Assembly (NCBI GenBank): GCA_001664505.1
Contig: CP011806.1
Location: 4,008,815-4,072,814, forward strand
Source: Acidobacteria bacterium Mor1
GTDB lineage: Bacteria > Acidobacteriota > Polarisedimenticolia > Polarisedimenticolales > Polarisedimenticolaceae
Direction of reading: 5' to 3'
DNA: 64,000 bases
Every line of letters begins with the position of its first letter. Positions within the stretch are counted from its first letter, which is position 1. This document shows positions 1 to 9,800 of the stretch, piece by piece. The notes beneath the pieces were generated by a model. That model saw nothing but the letters and a program-made list of their open reading frames with translations, was not told the origin of the DNA and did not search any database. The translations under genes and the position numbers were made by a program.

Positions 1-290
1 TAAGCCGCACACCCGCCGACGATGCCGCCGAGCACGAGCAACAGGACCAGGGTTCCGCCGAAGCCGGTGTGCCGCCGGCGCATCGCCTGACCCAGGTTGA
101 GGCCGCTGACCGCGGTGATGCGCGCGCTCGCCTCCTGGAGCACGAAGCAGGCGATCGTCGAGAAGGTCACGGCCCACAGCAGGGTCAGTCCGTGGCTCGC
201 GCCGGCGCGGGCGCAGGTGGTCACGGTGCCGGGGCCGACGAAGGCCGCGGCGATCACCGACCAGAACAGAATATGGATCAGGCGTTGCAT
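1..290 (-). CDS. NRAMP-family divalent metal transporter, 3' part cut by window edge
   Basis: The reverse strand from the ATG at 290 reads without a stop to the window edge and gives about 96 N-terminal residues. The segment GPGTVTT near residues 19-25, then ARAGASHGLTLLWA and a second helix ending FVLQEASARI, matches the first two membrane helices of NRAMP (Mn2+/Fe2+) proton-coupled transporters, in the subgroup that has GPGTVTT at the unwound helix 1. It would sit in the inner membrane and import divalent metal; the substrate cannot be read from this fragment. No Shine-Dalgarno sequence precedes the ATG. A TATTAT box ends 9 nt upstream, so the message may be leaderless. It is transcribed away from the SIR2 locus. 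Confidence 0.8.
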   Translation of the reverse strand, partial: MQRLIHILFWSVIAAAFVGPGTVTTCARAGASHGLTLLWAVTFSTIACFVLQEASARITAVSGLNLGQAMRRRHTGFGGTLVLLLVLGGIVGGCAA

Positions 291-327
291 AGTTCTGCGA
301 TAATAGGGCCAAAGGTACGGGGGGCTG
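291..327. promoter_or_regulatory. Divergent promoter region between the NRAMP gene and the SIR2 locus
   Basis: Two overlapping -10-like boxes face opposite ways. On the plus strand GATAAT (299-304) is preceded by TG at 296-297 (extended -10) and lies 23 bp before the ATG at 328. On the minus strand TATTAT (305-300) lies 9 bp before the ATG at 290. No convincing -35 is visible for either. The overlap implies that transcription of the two genes may be mutually exclusive; this is inference from position only. Confidence 0.4.
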
Positions 328-3324
328 ATGAATACGCACGGGTGTACGCTCAATCTCATGATGTTGGAGACACCGTTCTCCGAGATTTCCAAGACCGCCG
401 AGCGAATTCAGCATCACATCACGGAATTGCGTGAGCGGTACGTCGGTCCGTCGACGATTCCCTGGCTGTCCACCATGCAGCCCGGGGGCGATTGGTCGCG
501 GATCGGTGAGTTCTACAACCCGAGAACCTACGTCTGCCTGGGAATCTTCGATCTCGTGACGATCTACCTCTCTCCCGAGATCCACCCGTTCCCGCCGGCA
601 GACAAGTTCCCCCAGGCCGGTCACGAAGTGAACATGTGCATTCTGCCGGTGCGGGAGAGCGGTGGAGTCGACCACAACGAAGCCTTCATCAAGCAGTACA
701 GTCAAGAGCCCGCTCCGGGTCGGCTTCCGATTCAGGAGCGCTTCACCGTTTTCGTCAAACTCAAGTTGAACCCGGCTCGCTCCTGGCCGGGCGACGCCGA
801 AGGTTTCGAGCAGGTGCTGTCGAAAGTCTGGGAGACCTTCGACGAGTGGCACAAGCAGTACCAAGCGCCCAACGCTTGCCACTCGGCGGTCGGGGTGAGT
901 CTGGGCTGGAGTGAGTTGATCGTCACGGCGCACGCCGACTCGATCCGCAAGCTCATCGAGCTTGTCTGGCGCCTGCGATGCCAGAGCGGGCGGACGTTCT
1001 GGTCCAGGTGCCCCGACGATGTCACCGTTGCCCACGACTTCGTGACCAGCGTGTCCCACGTGGGCTACGACTATCACGTGGACTGCGATGTCCGTGCTCT
1101 CTTTCGCCCGGACATGAAGCCTCGCGAATTGGTGGAAGCGATTGACGAGGTGGCGAAGGAGTACGACGCCTACCCGGAAGAGGGGGACTACCCCTCGATC
1201 CACATCTCGCCGACCTTCAGCTGTTATCCGGGGCATGAGGCACGACTGGTGGACCTCATGGAAGACGCGTTTGCCGAGGAAGCATGGTCCGGCGTGCACA
1301 CCCGGCCCGTAGCTAGGGCGGACTACCCGGGTCAGATGGGGCGCTACGATCTGAGTGGCCCCACCTTGCTGACGTCCCGCAAATTCGATGACACCCAGGC
1401 GCTCATCTATCTCAGCCTGCTGCAGAACTGGTTGGTCCGGGACAAGAAGGACCCGTTCGGTGAAAAGTCCGACGGCGTCATGAACTTCTTCTCGGTCTAT
1501 ACCCAGGTGGGTCTCCCCGGCTTCGAACTCAGCGACTGGGCCGGTATTCCCGAAAAGCACACCATGGAGCGGGCCGCCGACTACCCGGGCTTCAAGAACA
1601 ACCTGAACAAGCGGCTCGAGGAGGTACTCACCCGCACGCTGAAGCCGATGCGGCACCTGCAGCTTCCCTACGCCTGGACGGAACAGGTCGTGAACCTGTT
1701 GTCCAAGTTCCAGTGGAGCATTCGTCACGATGTCCTGTGGGAGGACTCGCTGTCCTTCGCGCCGTTGGTGCTGTGTCTCGCGGGGCATCTCGAGACGCTC
1801 AAGTCATGGTGGGAGACGTGGTCGCTCCAGTCCTGGAATGGGCCGCCGCGTCCCGGGTTGCCGGTCGACGGCTATCGAAGAACGGTTGCCGAGATCAAGA
1901 ATCGACTCACGACCTTCCACAAGGAAGAGTTGCCTACGCTGATGTCGGCGTTTCGCGCGAACTTCCACCATCGGCAGTTAGGCGGCTACCTGACCGATCA
2001 GGCGCCGGACTTCAACCTGCGATACCGCGGTTCGGTTCAGCAGCTGTTGAACATCACCGGGATGGTGCTCGACTCGCTGGCCGATGTGGTGCTCGGTCCG
2101 AGGGCCTGCACGGCCAGTGTCGGCGACTCCGTCACACCGAAGGTCTCGATGTCCTGCGACGCGGTCGTCGCCTCCCTGCATGTGGACACCATCACGATGC
2201 CGATCCTGCTGGAGAGCCTGGCTCACGAGGTCGGGAACGTGATGATGCTCGAGCTGCTCGAAGCCTGTGATGTCCAGGAGAACCCCCCGCCGGGCGAGGT
2301 GGTTCCGAACCCCTGGGCCACCGACTACTTCACCGAGGGCACGTTCCAAGAGATGCGCGAGACGCTGTTCGAGCTGCGTCGCGAGGTCTTCCTCGGGGAG
2401 ATCGATCTGGGTGGCTACTTCGTCGAATCGGCCAGTGACTACATCGAATTGTTGGTGTTGGGCTATCCGGCGGTGGAGAAGTGGGCTCCCAGCTTCCTGC
2501 TGCGCTGTTTGATGGCGTCCACGCCCGTGCATCAGGACCTTCCCTCGGGGGACGATCTGCGCGGGCCTTTCGTTCCGAGCATGGTGCCTCACCAGATGCT
2601 CGCGAGCCTGATTCGCGTGATTCACGTGACCTTCGCCAGCCGCCTCGCCGATTCCGAGGCCCTCGATCCGGAAGACGAGGCTGCCTGGGAAGAGCTATGG
2701 GAGCGGATGGTCGATGAGGCGGTCGCGCTTAGAGAGTCCCTCGCAACCCAATGCGTCGTCGGCGACAGCCGGGCCATCATCGAACAGGTCGGCGACGAGA
2801 AGGAGTGGCGCCGGCTGATCGGCATCGCCCAGCGCTACGCACCTTGGCTGTACGATGCGAGAGCCGCCGCCGCCAGCCAGGCGTTCTATCGCGCGGTGCG
2901 CAAACATACCCTCGAGCGCAGCGGCAAAGACGCACAGTGGACGGCGATTCGCAAAGAGATCGGAGAGCTTCGACAGGTAGTGCTGCCGCTGTTGAGCCCG
3001 TCGCTCTACGCGACGCACTGGCTGACCGAGCAGCAGTCGGCCGGAGAGGATCGCGACTTCCCGGAGGTCGGCGATCGTCCGTGGCGGGTTACGCCGCAGC
3101 CTCCCAGCCACTACCTCGACTACCGGGATCCGTCGACGCCGGCTCAGCCGGAGCCTTACAAGGTCGTGGTCTTCCAGCGTGGACGGATCGCCCCGATGAA
3201 CGAGGAGGTTGCCCTCGGCCTGGCCGAGGCGAATCGCCGTTTCGTCGCGAACCTGGTCGCGAGGCTCCCGGCGTGGAGACGGTCTCTGCTGGACAAGATC
3301 GGCGAACGGGAAGGCCCGCTTTGA
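328..3324 (+). CDS. Unrecognised 998-aa protein, partner of the SIR2-like gene
   Basis: I do not recognise a family. The protein is cytosolic-looking: no signal peptide and no membrane helix. The first 300 residues contain segments resembling dimeric alpha/beta-barrel (Lrp/AsnC effector-like) strands, such as LGIFDLVTIYL and GWSELIVTAHADSI; this is a weak impression. The middle is helical and Trp-rich. Residues about 625-640 read LLESLAHEVGN, which looks like a zincin HExxH with the second His replaced by Asn (H633, E634, N637). The C-terminal 250 residues are helical. The start at 328 has a GGGGGG run 5 nt upstream; ATGs at 358 and 361 are alternatives. The stop TGA overlaps the TTG start of the SIR2-like gene, so the two are translationally coupled and probably act together, perhaps as sensor and effector of a defence system (inference). 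Confidence 0.6.
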   Translation: MNTHGCTLNLMMLETPFSEISKTAERIQHHITELRERYVGPSTIPWLSTMQPGGDWSRIGEFYNPRTYVCLGIFDLVTIYLSPEIHPFPPADKFPQAGHEVNMCILPVRESGGVDHNEAFIKQYSQEPAPGRLPIQERFTVFVKLKLNPARSWPGDAEGFEQVLSKVWETFDEWHKQYQAPNACHSAVGVSLGWSELIVTAHADSIRKLIELVWRLRCQSGRTFWSRCPDDVTVAHDFVTSVSHVGYDYHVDCDVRALFRPDMKPRELVEAIDEVAKEYDAYPEEGDYPSIHISPTFSCYPGHEARLVDLMEDAFAEEAWSGVHTRPVARADYPGQMGRYDLSGPTLLTSRKFDDTQALIYLSLLQNWLVRDKKDPFGEKSDGVMNFFSVYTQVGLPGFELSDWAGIPEKHTMERAADYPGFKNNLNKRLEEVLTRTLKPMRHLQLPYAWTEQVVNLLSKFQWSIRHDVLWEDSLSFAPLVLCLAGHLETLKSWWETWSLQSWNGPPRPGLPVDGYRRTVAEIKNRLTTFHKEELPTLMSAFRANFHHRQLGGYLTDQAPDFNLRYRGSVQQLLNITGMVLDSLADVVLGPRACTASVGDSVTPKVSMSCDAVVASLHVDTITMPILLESLAHEVGNVMMLELLEACDVQENPPPGEVVPNPWATDYFTEGTFQEMRETLFELRREVFLGEIDLGGYFVESASDYIELLVLGYPAVEKWAPSFLLRCLMASTPVHQDLPSGDDLRGPFVPSMVPHQMLASLIRVIHVTFASRLADSEALDPEDEAAWEELWERMVDEAVALRESLATQCVVGDSRAIIEQVGDEKEWRRLIGIAQRYAPWLYDARAAAASQAFYRAVRKHTLERSGKDAQWTAIRKEIGELRQVVLPLLSPSLYATHWLTEQQSAGEDRDFPEVGDRPWRVTPQPPSHYLDYRDPSTPAQPEPYKVVVFQRGRIAPMNEEVALGLAEANRRFVANLVARLPAWRRSLLDKIGEREGPL

Positions 3325-4316
3325 ATCCGTTCGGCGCCACACTCGCCGGCGAGGCGCTGACCCTGGCGGGGGACGCTCTTCGGGCGGGCAAACTCTGCCC
3401 TGTAATCGGCGCGGGAGCGAGTGTCGATGCGGGTGCTCCCACCTGGGTCGGGCTGGTGCGCTCCCTCGCCGATGCCATGGGCGCGTTCGAAACCCTGGAA
3501 CAAGATGAAGCTGCGAAGCTGATCGAGCAGACCGACCCGACGATTCTCGTCGAGTTGATCGCGGAGAATGCCCAGCCCAATGACCTTTCGAGGCGGGTGG
3601 GATCCATTCTGGACGGCTGCGTGAATCGTTCGTGGGTCCGCGATCGGAGCTTTTCCAACCGGGCGCTACGGCATCTTGCAGAGCTCGCGATTCGTGTCGC
3701 CGAGACCAGCCCCGGCCGCGACTATCACGTGATCACCTTCAACTTCGATACGCTGCTCGAGGAGGCGATCCAGGCCCTGGGCCACCCTACGGAGTCGTTG
3801 ACGCCCCACGGCAGTATTCGCAGGGAGCGTGTCAGCGGCCCTGCGCTGGGCCGCAAGGTTCCGCCGGTCAGGGTGCGGGTCGCCCACCCCCACGGGTTGG
3901 CGCCACGCCCCGGCGATCTCCGCGTCGGCGAGAATGTGGCTCCGGACCTGATCCTCGCGGCCGCGGAGTACTACGCGCGACTGGCGACACCCCTGGCGAA
4001 ACCGTCGGTCTGGCAGATCGACGCGTTCGCCTCGCTCAACTGCTTGTTCTACGGGTTCTCGTTCAACGACTTCGCGGTGCGGTACCTGCTCGGTACGGTC
4101 GTGAAGGCTCGCCACCAACCCGGGATCGCTCACGTCGCTCTGGTGTGCGAGGAGGACAAGCCCTGGTTCTGGCAACTACGAACGGCAGTCAACGCCTACC
4201 GCTACCGCATCCTTCGCATAGGCCAGCACAGTTTCGACCAGCAGAAGCGGTTCATCAGGGTGCTGAACCACGCCGCGGTGGGCGACGCCCACGGCTCGGA
4301 CACGGCCCTAGGCTGA
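3321..4316 (+). CDS. SIR2-like NADase-type protein (331 aa)
   Basis: All hallmarks of the SIR2 fold in defence-associated proteins (SIR2_2 type) are visible: the nucleotide loop GAGAS at residues 30-34, TFNFD with Asn141 and Asp143, HPHG with the predicted catalytic His191, and GFSFND near residue 246. Zn-binding Cys pairs of deacetylase sirtuins are absent, as expected for NAD+-degrading members such as ThsA-type SIR2 proteins. The predicted reaction is NAD+ hydrolysis on activation; this is family knowledge and has not been shown here. The TTG start at 3321 overlaps the upstream TGA as TTGA and places the protein just before its SIR2 fold. An earlier start in the same frame would lie inside the upstream gene. 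The upstream partner is the likely trigger or regulator. Downstream a small convergent gene begins 15 bp away. Confidence 0.8.
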   Translation: MNPFGATLAGEALTLAGDALRAGKLCPVIGAGASVDAGAPTWVGLVRSLADAMGAFETLEQDEAAKLIEQTDPTILVELIAENAQPNDLSRRVGSILDGCVNRSWVRDRSFSNRALRHLAELAIRVAETSPGRDYHVITFNFDTLLEEAIQALGHPTESLTPHGSIRRERVSGPALGRKVPPVRVRVAHPHGLAPRPGDLRVGENVAPDLILAAAEYYARLATPLAKPSVWQIDAFASLNCLFYGFSFNDFAVRYLLGTVVKARHQPGIAHVALVCEEDKPWFWQLRTAVNAYRYRILRIGQHSFDQQKRFIRVLNHAAVGDAHGSDTALG

Positions 4317-4331
4317 GGCGGCTGCCGGGGG

Positions 4332-4538
4332 CTAGCTGAGGCCGGCGTTCCCGCCACGACCGGGCATCGGGCCCGGGTGTTCCATGATCAGGCCGACCTC
4401 GCGCCGGCGCACCTCCGGACGAGGTCCGGGCATGCAGGCGTCGTCGCCGAACCGCTCGGCCAGACTGGTGCTGTCCTGTTGAGCGAACGGGTTCAGGCGG
4501 CCTGGGGTTGGGTTATTTTGATTTTTCTGGTCTGTCAT
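4332..4538 (-). CDS. Small Pro/Gly/Met-rich protein, 68 aa
   Basis: An ATG at 4538 is preceded by AGAGG at a 7-nt spacing, which supports translation. The product begins MTDQKNQNNPTPGRLNPF, carries one Cys (DDACMPGP), and ends with a Pro/Gly/Met-rich tail (EHPGPMPGRGGNAGLS). There is no signal peptide or membrane helix, and it is predicted to be mostly disordered. It converges on the SIR2-like gene with a 15-bp gap. I recognise no family. It could be an unrelated small protein, a small regulator, or a peptide precursor; nothing in the neighbourhood (no radical SAM or LanM-like gene) supports the last. A longer in-frame version starting at 4613 lacks a good ribosome site. Confidence 0.5.
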   Translation of the reverse strand: MTDQKNQNNPTPGRLNPFAQQDSTSLAERFGDDACMPGPRPEVRRREVGLIMEHPGPMPGRGGNAGLS

Positions 4539-4743
4539 GGATCGGCCTCTTCGCTGGCGGGGTGCGCCCACACTCAGCGCTAGCTTCGATCGGTCTTCGC
4601 GTTCTGGGTGCAACTTTTGTGAATCTACGTCGACGTTTCCGAGAAAACCAGGAGCAAGCCTCTCGCGGCGAGTCCGCCGCCGTCACCCATCACTATAGCA
4701 GCTAAGTCGCTCACAGCAATCGGCTTGCCGACCAAGACGATCC

Positions 4744-6537
4744 TCACTGCACGCGGAGGCCGCCGGGGGCGTCGGGGACGGCGCACTCGGCGTCGGCGGC
4801 GTCGATGGCGCCGTCGCAGTCGTCGTCCAGCGAGTTGCCGCAGACCTCGAGGGTGTCCGACGTGTTGTCGCTGCACTGCTGGGCGCCGGAGGTGCAGGTG
4901 AAGGTGCCCTCGGTGCACAGGTCGCTGTCGGCGCCGTCGCAGACCTGGCCGAACCAGGTCTCGGCGCTGCCGTCGACGGTCGCGGCGTTGCAGTCGTTGT
5001 CGACGCCGTCGCACCCGTCGGTCGCGCCGGGGTTGATGCCGTTGTTGCCGTCGTTGCAGTCGCCGCACTGATCGCCGGCGGCGGGAGTGCAGGAACCGTC
5101 GCACACGGCGTAGCCGTCGTTGTCGCCGTCGGGGCAGGTGCTGCCGCCGCCGCCGCCGGTGCTGACGTCGACGGTCAGCGGGTTCTGCTGCTCCTGCAGC
5201 ATCTCCTGGGCGAAGGCGATGGTCTGGCCGGGGGCGCCGTACTTCATGTGCCGGGTCGAGGCGTAGACGTTGTGGCCGTCGGACAGCGGGTTGGTCGTCG
5301 GGATCGACGCGGTGCGGAACAGGCCCGAGGCGCCGTACTCGACGTTGTCCCAGAAGCTGCAGAGGTTCGTCGTCGAGGTGTTGTCCGAGTAGTAGGAGTC
5401 GTAGCTGTTATCGGCGAGATCGGTCTCGAGCTGCCAGACCACACCCATGGTGCCCTGGTTGCCGGTGACCATCTCCCACTGGAGCCGACCGGTGGCGACG
5501 CTGTCCGGACTGCCGTCGATGGTCACGCCCGACGTGTTGAGATCGTTGTAGTAGGTCATCCCCGACGCCGAGGCGTTGTAGTCCATGTAGTCCATCACGC
5601 CGGAGATGCGGTGGACCCGCAGGTCGGTGCGCGCGATCTCGCGCTCGGGATAGAACCAGTGGGTGCGCACGGTGAAGGGCCCGCTGTTGGCGCCCATCAC
5701 GCTGCGGATCGAGCGGACCGGTCCGCGAATGTTGGCGATGAACACACCCTGGCCGTCGCTGAACGTCTGTTCGCTGCGGCCGCAGTCGCCGGGGGCGAAC
5801 TGCGCCTTGTTGCGTTCGAGGATGTCGACGTTGGTGGCGCTACCCGCCGAGATGCGGGTCACGTCGCGGATCCAGCGATCGGAGAAACCCACGCTGTAGG
5901 CGGAGGTCGTGACCGACGAGGTCTCGGCGTTGGGGCCGAAGGGAATGCTGTAGGTGCTCTTGTAGTCGCCGGAGGTCAGGTTGAAGTTGTAGTTGATCGG
6001 CGACGCGCCGGCGGCCGGATCGAGCGACCCGCTGCGCACGAACAGGTAGAGGTATCCGGTGGAGCCGTTCAGCGGGTTCTGGATCTGGAGCTGCACCCGG
6101 GTGGAGCCGTTGACGCCCGCAGGGTTGCCGCTTCCCGCCTGGGACTCGACGTCCGAGACCCGCAGCGCCAGCTCGTCGTCGGCGTCGAAGGTCGCGTTGG
6201 TGTCGGCGCCGGTGTAGGTGTCGGTGTCGGTATAGACCAGCGCCGAGGCGCCGACCGGATCGTCGTTGTAGATCTGGCCGAAGTCGACGGTGACCCGCTC
6301 GTCCACCTGGACCGGGACCTGCTGCCAGCTACCGTTGAACTGGAAGGCGACGATGTCGCCGGGGTTTACGCCCTGAAGCGTCGGCAGATCGGCGCCGGTC
6401 AGTACGATCGCCTCGTCGTTGCGGCCGACGGTGCCGGCTGTGACCGAGGTGGCCAGGAAGAGCATGACCGCGAGGGCTGCCCAGAACGGCCGTACCCGAT
6501 GGGTACGCGAAGTCCGGCGGCGGCGGGGCGTCGTCAT
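4744..6537 (-). CDS. Secreted MopE-type Cys-rich protein, 597 aa
   Basis: The start at 6537 is set by GGAGGA 8 nt upstream; a longer frame to 6735 has no such site. Residues 1-35 form a signal peptide (Arg-rich start, then FWAALAVMLFLATSVTAG). Residues 36-450 form a beta-rich domain of unknown family. A Gly run precedes the C-terminal 130 residues, which hold the repeated Cys/Asp/Asn motif of MopE-like putative metal-binding proteins (CPDGDNDGYAVCDG, CDGVDNDCN, CGNSLDDDCDG). In Methylococcus MopE a related region binds copper at the cell surface; here only surface exposure and Ca2+ or metal binding can be guessed. It stands alone, with about 315 bp of untranslated DNA upstream. Confidence 0.75.
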   Translation of the reverse strand: MTTPRRRRTSRTHRVRPFWAALAVMLFLATSVTAGTVGRNDEAIVLTGADLPTLQGVNPGDIVAFQFNGSWQQVPVQVDERVTVDFGQIYNDDPVGASALVYTDTDTYTGADTNATFDADDELALRVSDVESQAGSGNPAGVNGSTRVQLQIQNPLNGSTGYLYLFVRSGSLDPAAGASPINYNFNLTSGDYKSTYSIPFGPNAETSSVTTSAYSVGFSDRWIRDVTRISAGSATNVDILERNKAQFAPGDCGRSEQTFSDGQGVFIANIRGPVRSIRSVMGANSGPFTVRTHWFYPEREIARTDLRVHRISGVMDYMDYNASASGMTYYNDLNTSGVTIDGSPDSVATGRLQWEMVTGNQGTMGVVWQLETDLADNSYDSYYSDNTSTTNLCSFWDNVEYGASGLFRTASIPTTNPLSDGHNVYASTRHMKYGAPGQTIAFAQEMLQEQQNPLTVDVSTGGGGGSTCPDGDNDGYAVCDGSCTPAAGDQCGDCNDGNNGINPGATDGCDGVDNDCNAATVDGSAETWFGQVCDGADSDLCTEGTFTCTSGAQQCSDNTSDTLEVCGNSLDDDCDGAIDAADAECAVPDAPGGLRVQ

Positions 6538-6852
6538 GATGGCTGGCTCCTCCAGGGCGCGAGACCGGGCCTCGCAACCGTCAACTCTATCAGGGGCACG
6601 CAGTTCCTTAGCCGCAAGATAGGCTTCTAGACATTCCGGGACCACGGCGCGATCTGCAAGCAAGATTACGGGAACGTGATTTCCGCGTGCAATTCGCGGA
6701 CCCGTCCGACCTCCGGCGGTGGATCCGGCGGTCATCGGCTGGAAATAACCGGAAAAACGACATTTCTCCGCTCTGTCGCCGCGAGACCGGCCGCGAAGCC
6801 CCCGGCCCCGGCCCCCGGGAGCGGGTAGCTCCGACAGGTATTCGGGCGCTTC
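6538..6852. other. Intergenic gap with no gene seen
   Basis: No ORF with a ribosome site and coherent codon use is visible. The gap holds the ribosome site of the MopE-like gene at its left end and a GC-rich tract near 6790-6825 just after the oxoprolinase stop. I could not fold that tract into a clean terminator. A TTGACG occurs on the minus strand near 6580, but no matching -10 follows. Confidence 0.5.
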
Positions 6853-9800
6853 TTACCCGGTCGAAGGCCGCTCGGGCACCCCGAATCCGCCTCCGCCGGG
6901 GGTCTCCAGCAGGAAGCGGTCGCCGACCGCCAGGTCGCACCCGTCCACCGGGCCGAGCTCGATCTTTGAGCCGTCCGCCCGGAGCACGGTCTGGGCCCCG
7001 CAGCTCCCGGGCTCGCCGCCGTCTACGCCGTAGGGGGCGACCGTCCGGTGCTGGGTCAGCATCGACAGCCGTACCGGAGCGAGGAAGGTCAATTCGCGCA
7101 CGGCGCCGTTGCCGCCGGTGTAGCGCCCGGCTCCTCCCGAGCCCCGGCGAACCGAGAATCGCTCCAGCCGCACCGGGTAGCGCCGCTCCAGGATCTCCGG
7201 GTCGGTGATACGGGTGTTGGTCATGTGGCTGTGCACCGCGTCGCTGCCGTGGAAACCATCGCCGGCGCCGCTTCCGCCGCAGACCGTCTCGTAGAAACCG
7301 AAATCGTCGTTGCCGAAGATGGTGTTGTTCATCGTGCCCTGGCTGCAGGCGGCCAGCCCCAACGCCTTGATCAGAGTGTCGACCAATCGCTGGCTGGTCT
7401 CGACGTTGCCGCCGACCACGGCGGGTGCCCGGCTGTCGTCATCACCGAAGGGGGGATCGAGCAGGCGGTGGTCGATGCGCAGTTCCACCGGACGCAGCAG
7501 CCCCTCGTTGAGCGGCAGCGACTCCCGGAGCATCAATCGCAGCACGTAGAGCACCGCGCTGCGGGCGATCGCCGGCGTGGCGTTGAGGTTCCCCGGATGA
7601 GGAGCGCCGCTGCCGGCCAGGGTGATCGACGCCTGGTCGCCGTTCACGTCGATGCGCACCTCGATCGGGGTGCCGTCGTCCAGGGTTTCCTTCGCTTCGT
7701 AGCGGCCGTCGGGGTAGGCGGCGAGCGCTTCGCGCATGCGCCGTTCCGCGAGCTCCTTCAGGCGGTCCATGTAGTGGGTCACGGTGTCCCGGCCGTGTTC
7801 GGCGCACAAACCGCGCAGCGCTTCGGCCCCGGCATGGTTGGCGGCGACGGCGGCGCGTAGATCGGCAAGGTTGTCGTCGACCGCTCGAGAGGGGTACGGC
7901 CCGCCGACCAGCGCGGCGGCGACGGCGTCCCAGCGGGGCTCGCCACCCTGGATCGCGTACATCGGACGCAGCACGACCCCCTCTTCGGCCAGGCTGACGG
8001 CATCGGGGGGCATCGAGCCCGGCCGCTTGCCGCCGATCTCGGCGTGGTGCGCACGGCTGGCCACGTACCCGAGAAGCCGGCGGTCGGCGTCGAACACCGG
8101 AGTGATGACGGTGACGTCGGGCAGGTGGGAGCCGCCGAACCCCGGGTGATTGGTCACGATCGAATCGCCGGGGTTCAGGTCCATGCTCGCGGCGACCCGG
8201 CGAACGCAGACACCCAGAGCGCCGAGGTGTACCGGGATGTGCGGCGCGTTGACGACCAACTCGCCATGGGCATCCAGGAGCGCGCAGGAGAAATCGAGCC
8301 GCTCCTTCACGTTGGTCGAGACGGCAGTGCCTCGCAGCCGCTCTCCCATCTGGAGCGCCAGCGCGCGGAACCGGTGGGTGAAGAGCTGCAGGCGTACCGC
8401 TTCGGGTTGATGATCTCTCGCGCCCGCCGATGGTGCGCCGGCCGCGCGTCGCAGGATCAGGGTCCGCGTGCCGTCGACGGTCCCTCGCCAGCCGGTGTCG
8501 ATGAGGGTCGTGGCGTGATTCTCCAGCACCAGGGCCGGGCCGGTCAGGGTGTCTCCGGGCTGAAGCTGCGTGCGATCGTGAACCGGAGCGTCCCGCCGGA
8601 TCCCGCGGAGCACCATCGGCTGCCACCTGATCGGCGTCGCCTCGTTACGTAGAGGCACGGCAGCGACCGGTTCCTCGGCACGCCGCCGGGTCGAGGCGAC
8701 GACCCGCAGGGAAACGAGCTCGATCCCCCGGGCCCCGGGCCGGTAGCCGAACAACTGTTCGTAGCGTTCGGCGAAGGCCTCCTCCAGAGGACGCTCGCCC
8801 CAGGGGACTTCGACCGACGCCTCTTGCCCCGCGAAGCGCAGCCAGGCCAACCGGTGGCGGATCTCGAGTTGCTCCGGCGGCAGCCCCTCGGCCTCGAGAG
8901 CCTCCAACGAGCGGGCGTCCAGTTCCGACTGCAGCGCCGGCAAGCGGACCCGCACGTGCTCGAGAGGTTCGAGCACCTGACGTTCGGCGAAGCGTTCGAT
9001 CAACGCGTGGCCCAGACCGACGGCGCTGAGCAACCCGGCGTCGGTCGGAACCAGCACCGTTTCCACGCCCAACCTCCCCGCGACTCGGCAGGCGTGCAGG
9101 CCGCCGGCGCCCCCGAAGGCGACCAGGGCGTGCCCCTCGACGTCGTGCCCCCGCCGCAGGGTGACCTGGCGGGTTGCCTCGGCCATGGTCTCGTCGGCGA
9201 TGGCCAGCAGACCCTCGAGCATCTGTTCCCGGCCGGCGTCAGGATCGTGGCGCCGCACCGCTTCGAGCAAGGCGTCGGCCCGGGCCTCGGCATCCGCGAC
9301 CCGCAGCGGCACCCGGAAACGATCGATGGCCATGCGGCCCAGCAGCAGGTTGGCGTCGGTCACCGTCAGCGGCCCCCCGGCGCCGTAGCAGGCGGGCCCC
9401 GGCCGGGCGCCGGCACTTTGCGGCCCGACCCGCAGCCTGCGGCCGTCGAACCAGCAGATCGATCCGCCGCCGGCAGCGACGGTGTGGATCGAGAGCGCCG
9501 GCGCCATCAGCCGGGCGTCACCGACCTCGTGCTCGAAGTCGTACTCGAGGCGCCCGCCGTAGCGGGCCACGTCGGTGCTGGTGCCTCCCATGTCGAAGCC
9601 GATCAACCGGTCGAAGCCGGAACGGGTGCCCACCGCGGCGGCGCCGACCACCCCTCCGGCGGGCCCGCTGAGCAGGCTGTCCTTGGGGCTGAACCCCGAG
9701 GTGGCGCGCAGTCCGCCGGCGCTGGTCATCACGTGCAGGGTGCCCTCGCCGATGGCGGACTGCACCCGGTCGAGGTAGGCCCGCAGGATCGGCCGCAAGT

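Noticed and set aside
4625..5104. Arg-rich ORF that might be a nucleic-acid-binding protein
   Set aside because: The frame is a shifted reading of the Cys/Asp repeats of the MopE-like gene; the Arg runs come from repeated GCCGTC-type codons.
5248..6630. 460-aa ORF on the plus strand
   Set aside because: It lies antisense to the MopE-like gene, with Val/Gly/Arg/Asp-biased composition typical of a high-GC shadow frame and no ribosome site.
6790..6825. GC-rich tract after the oxoprolinase stop as a terminator
   Set aside because: No stem with a T-run on the minus strand could be formed.
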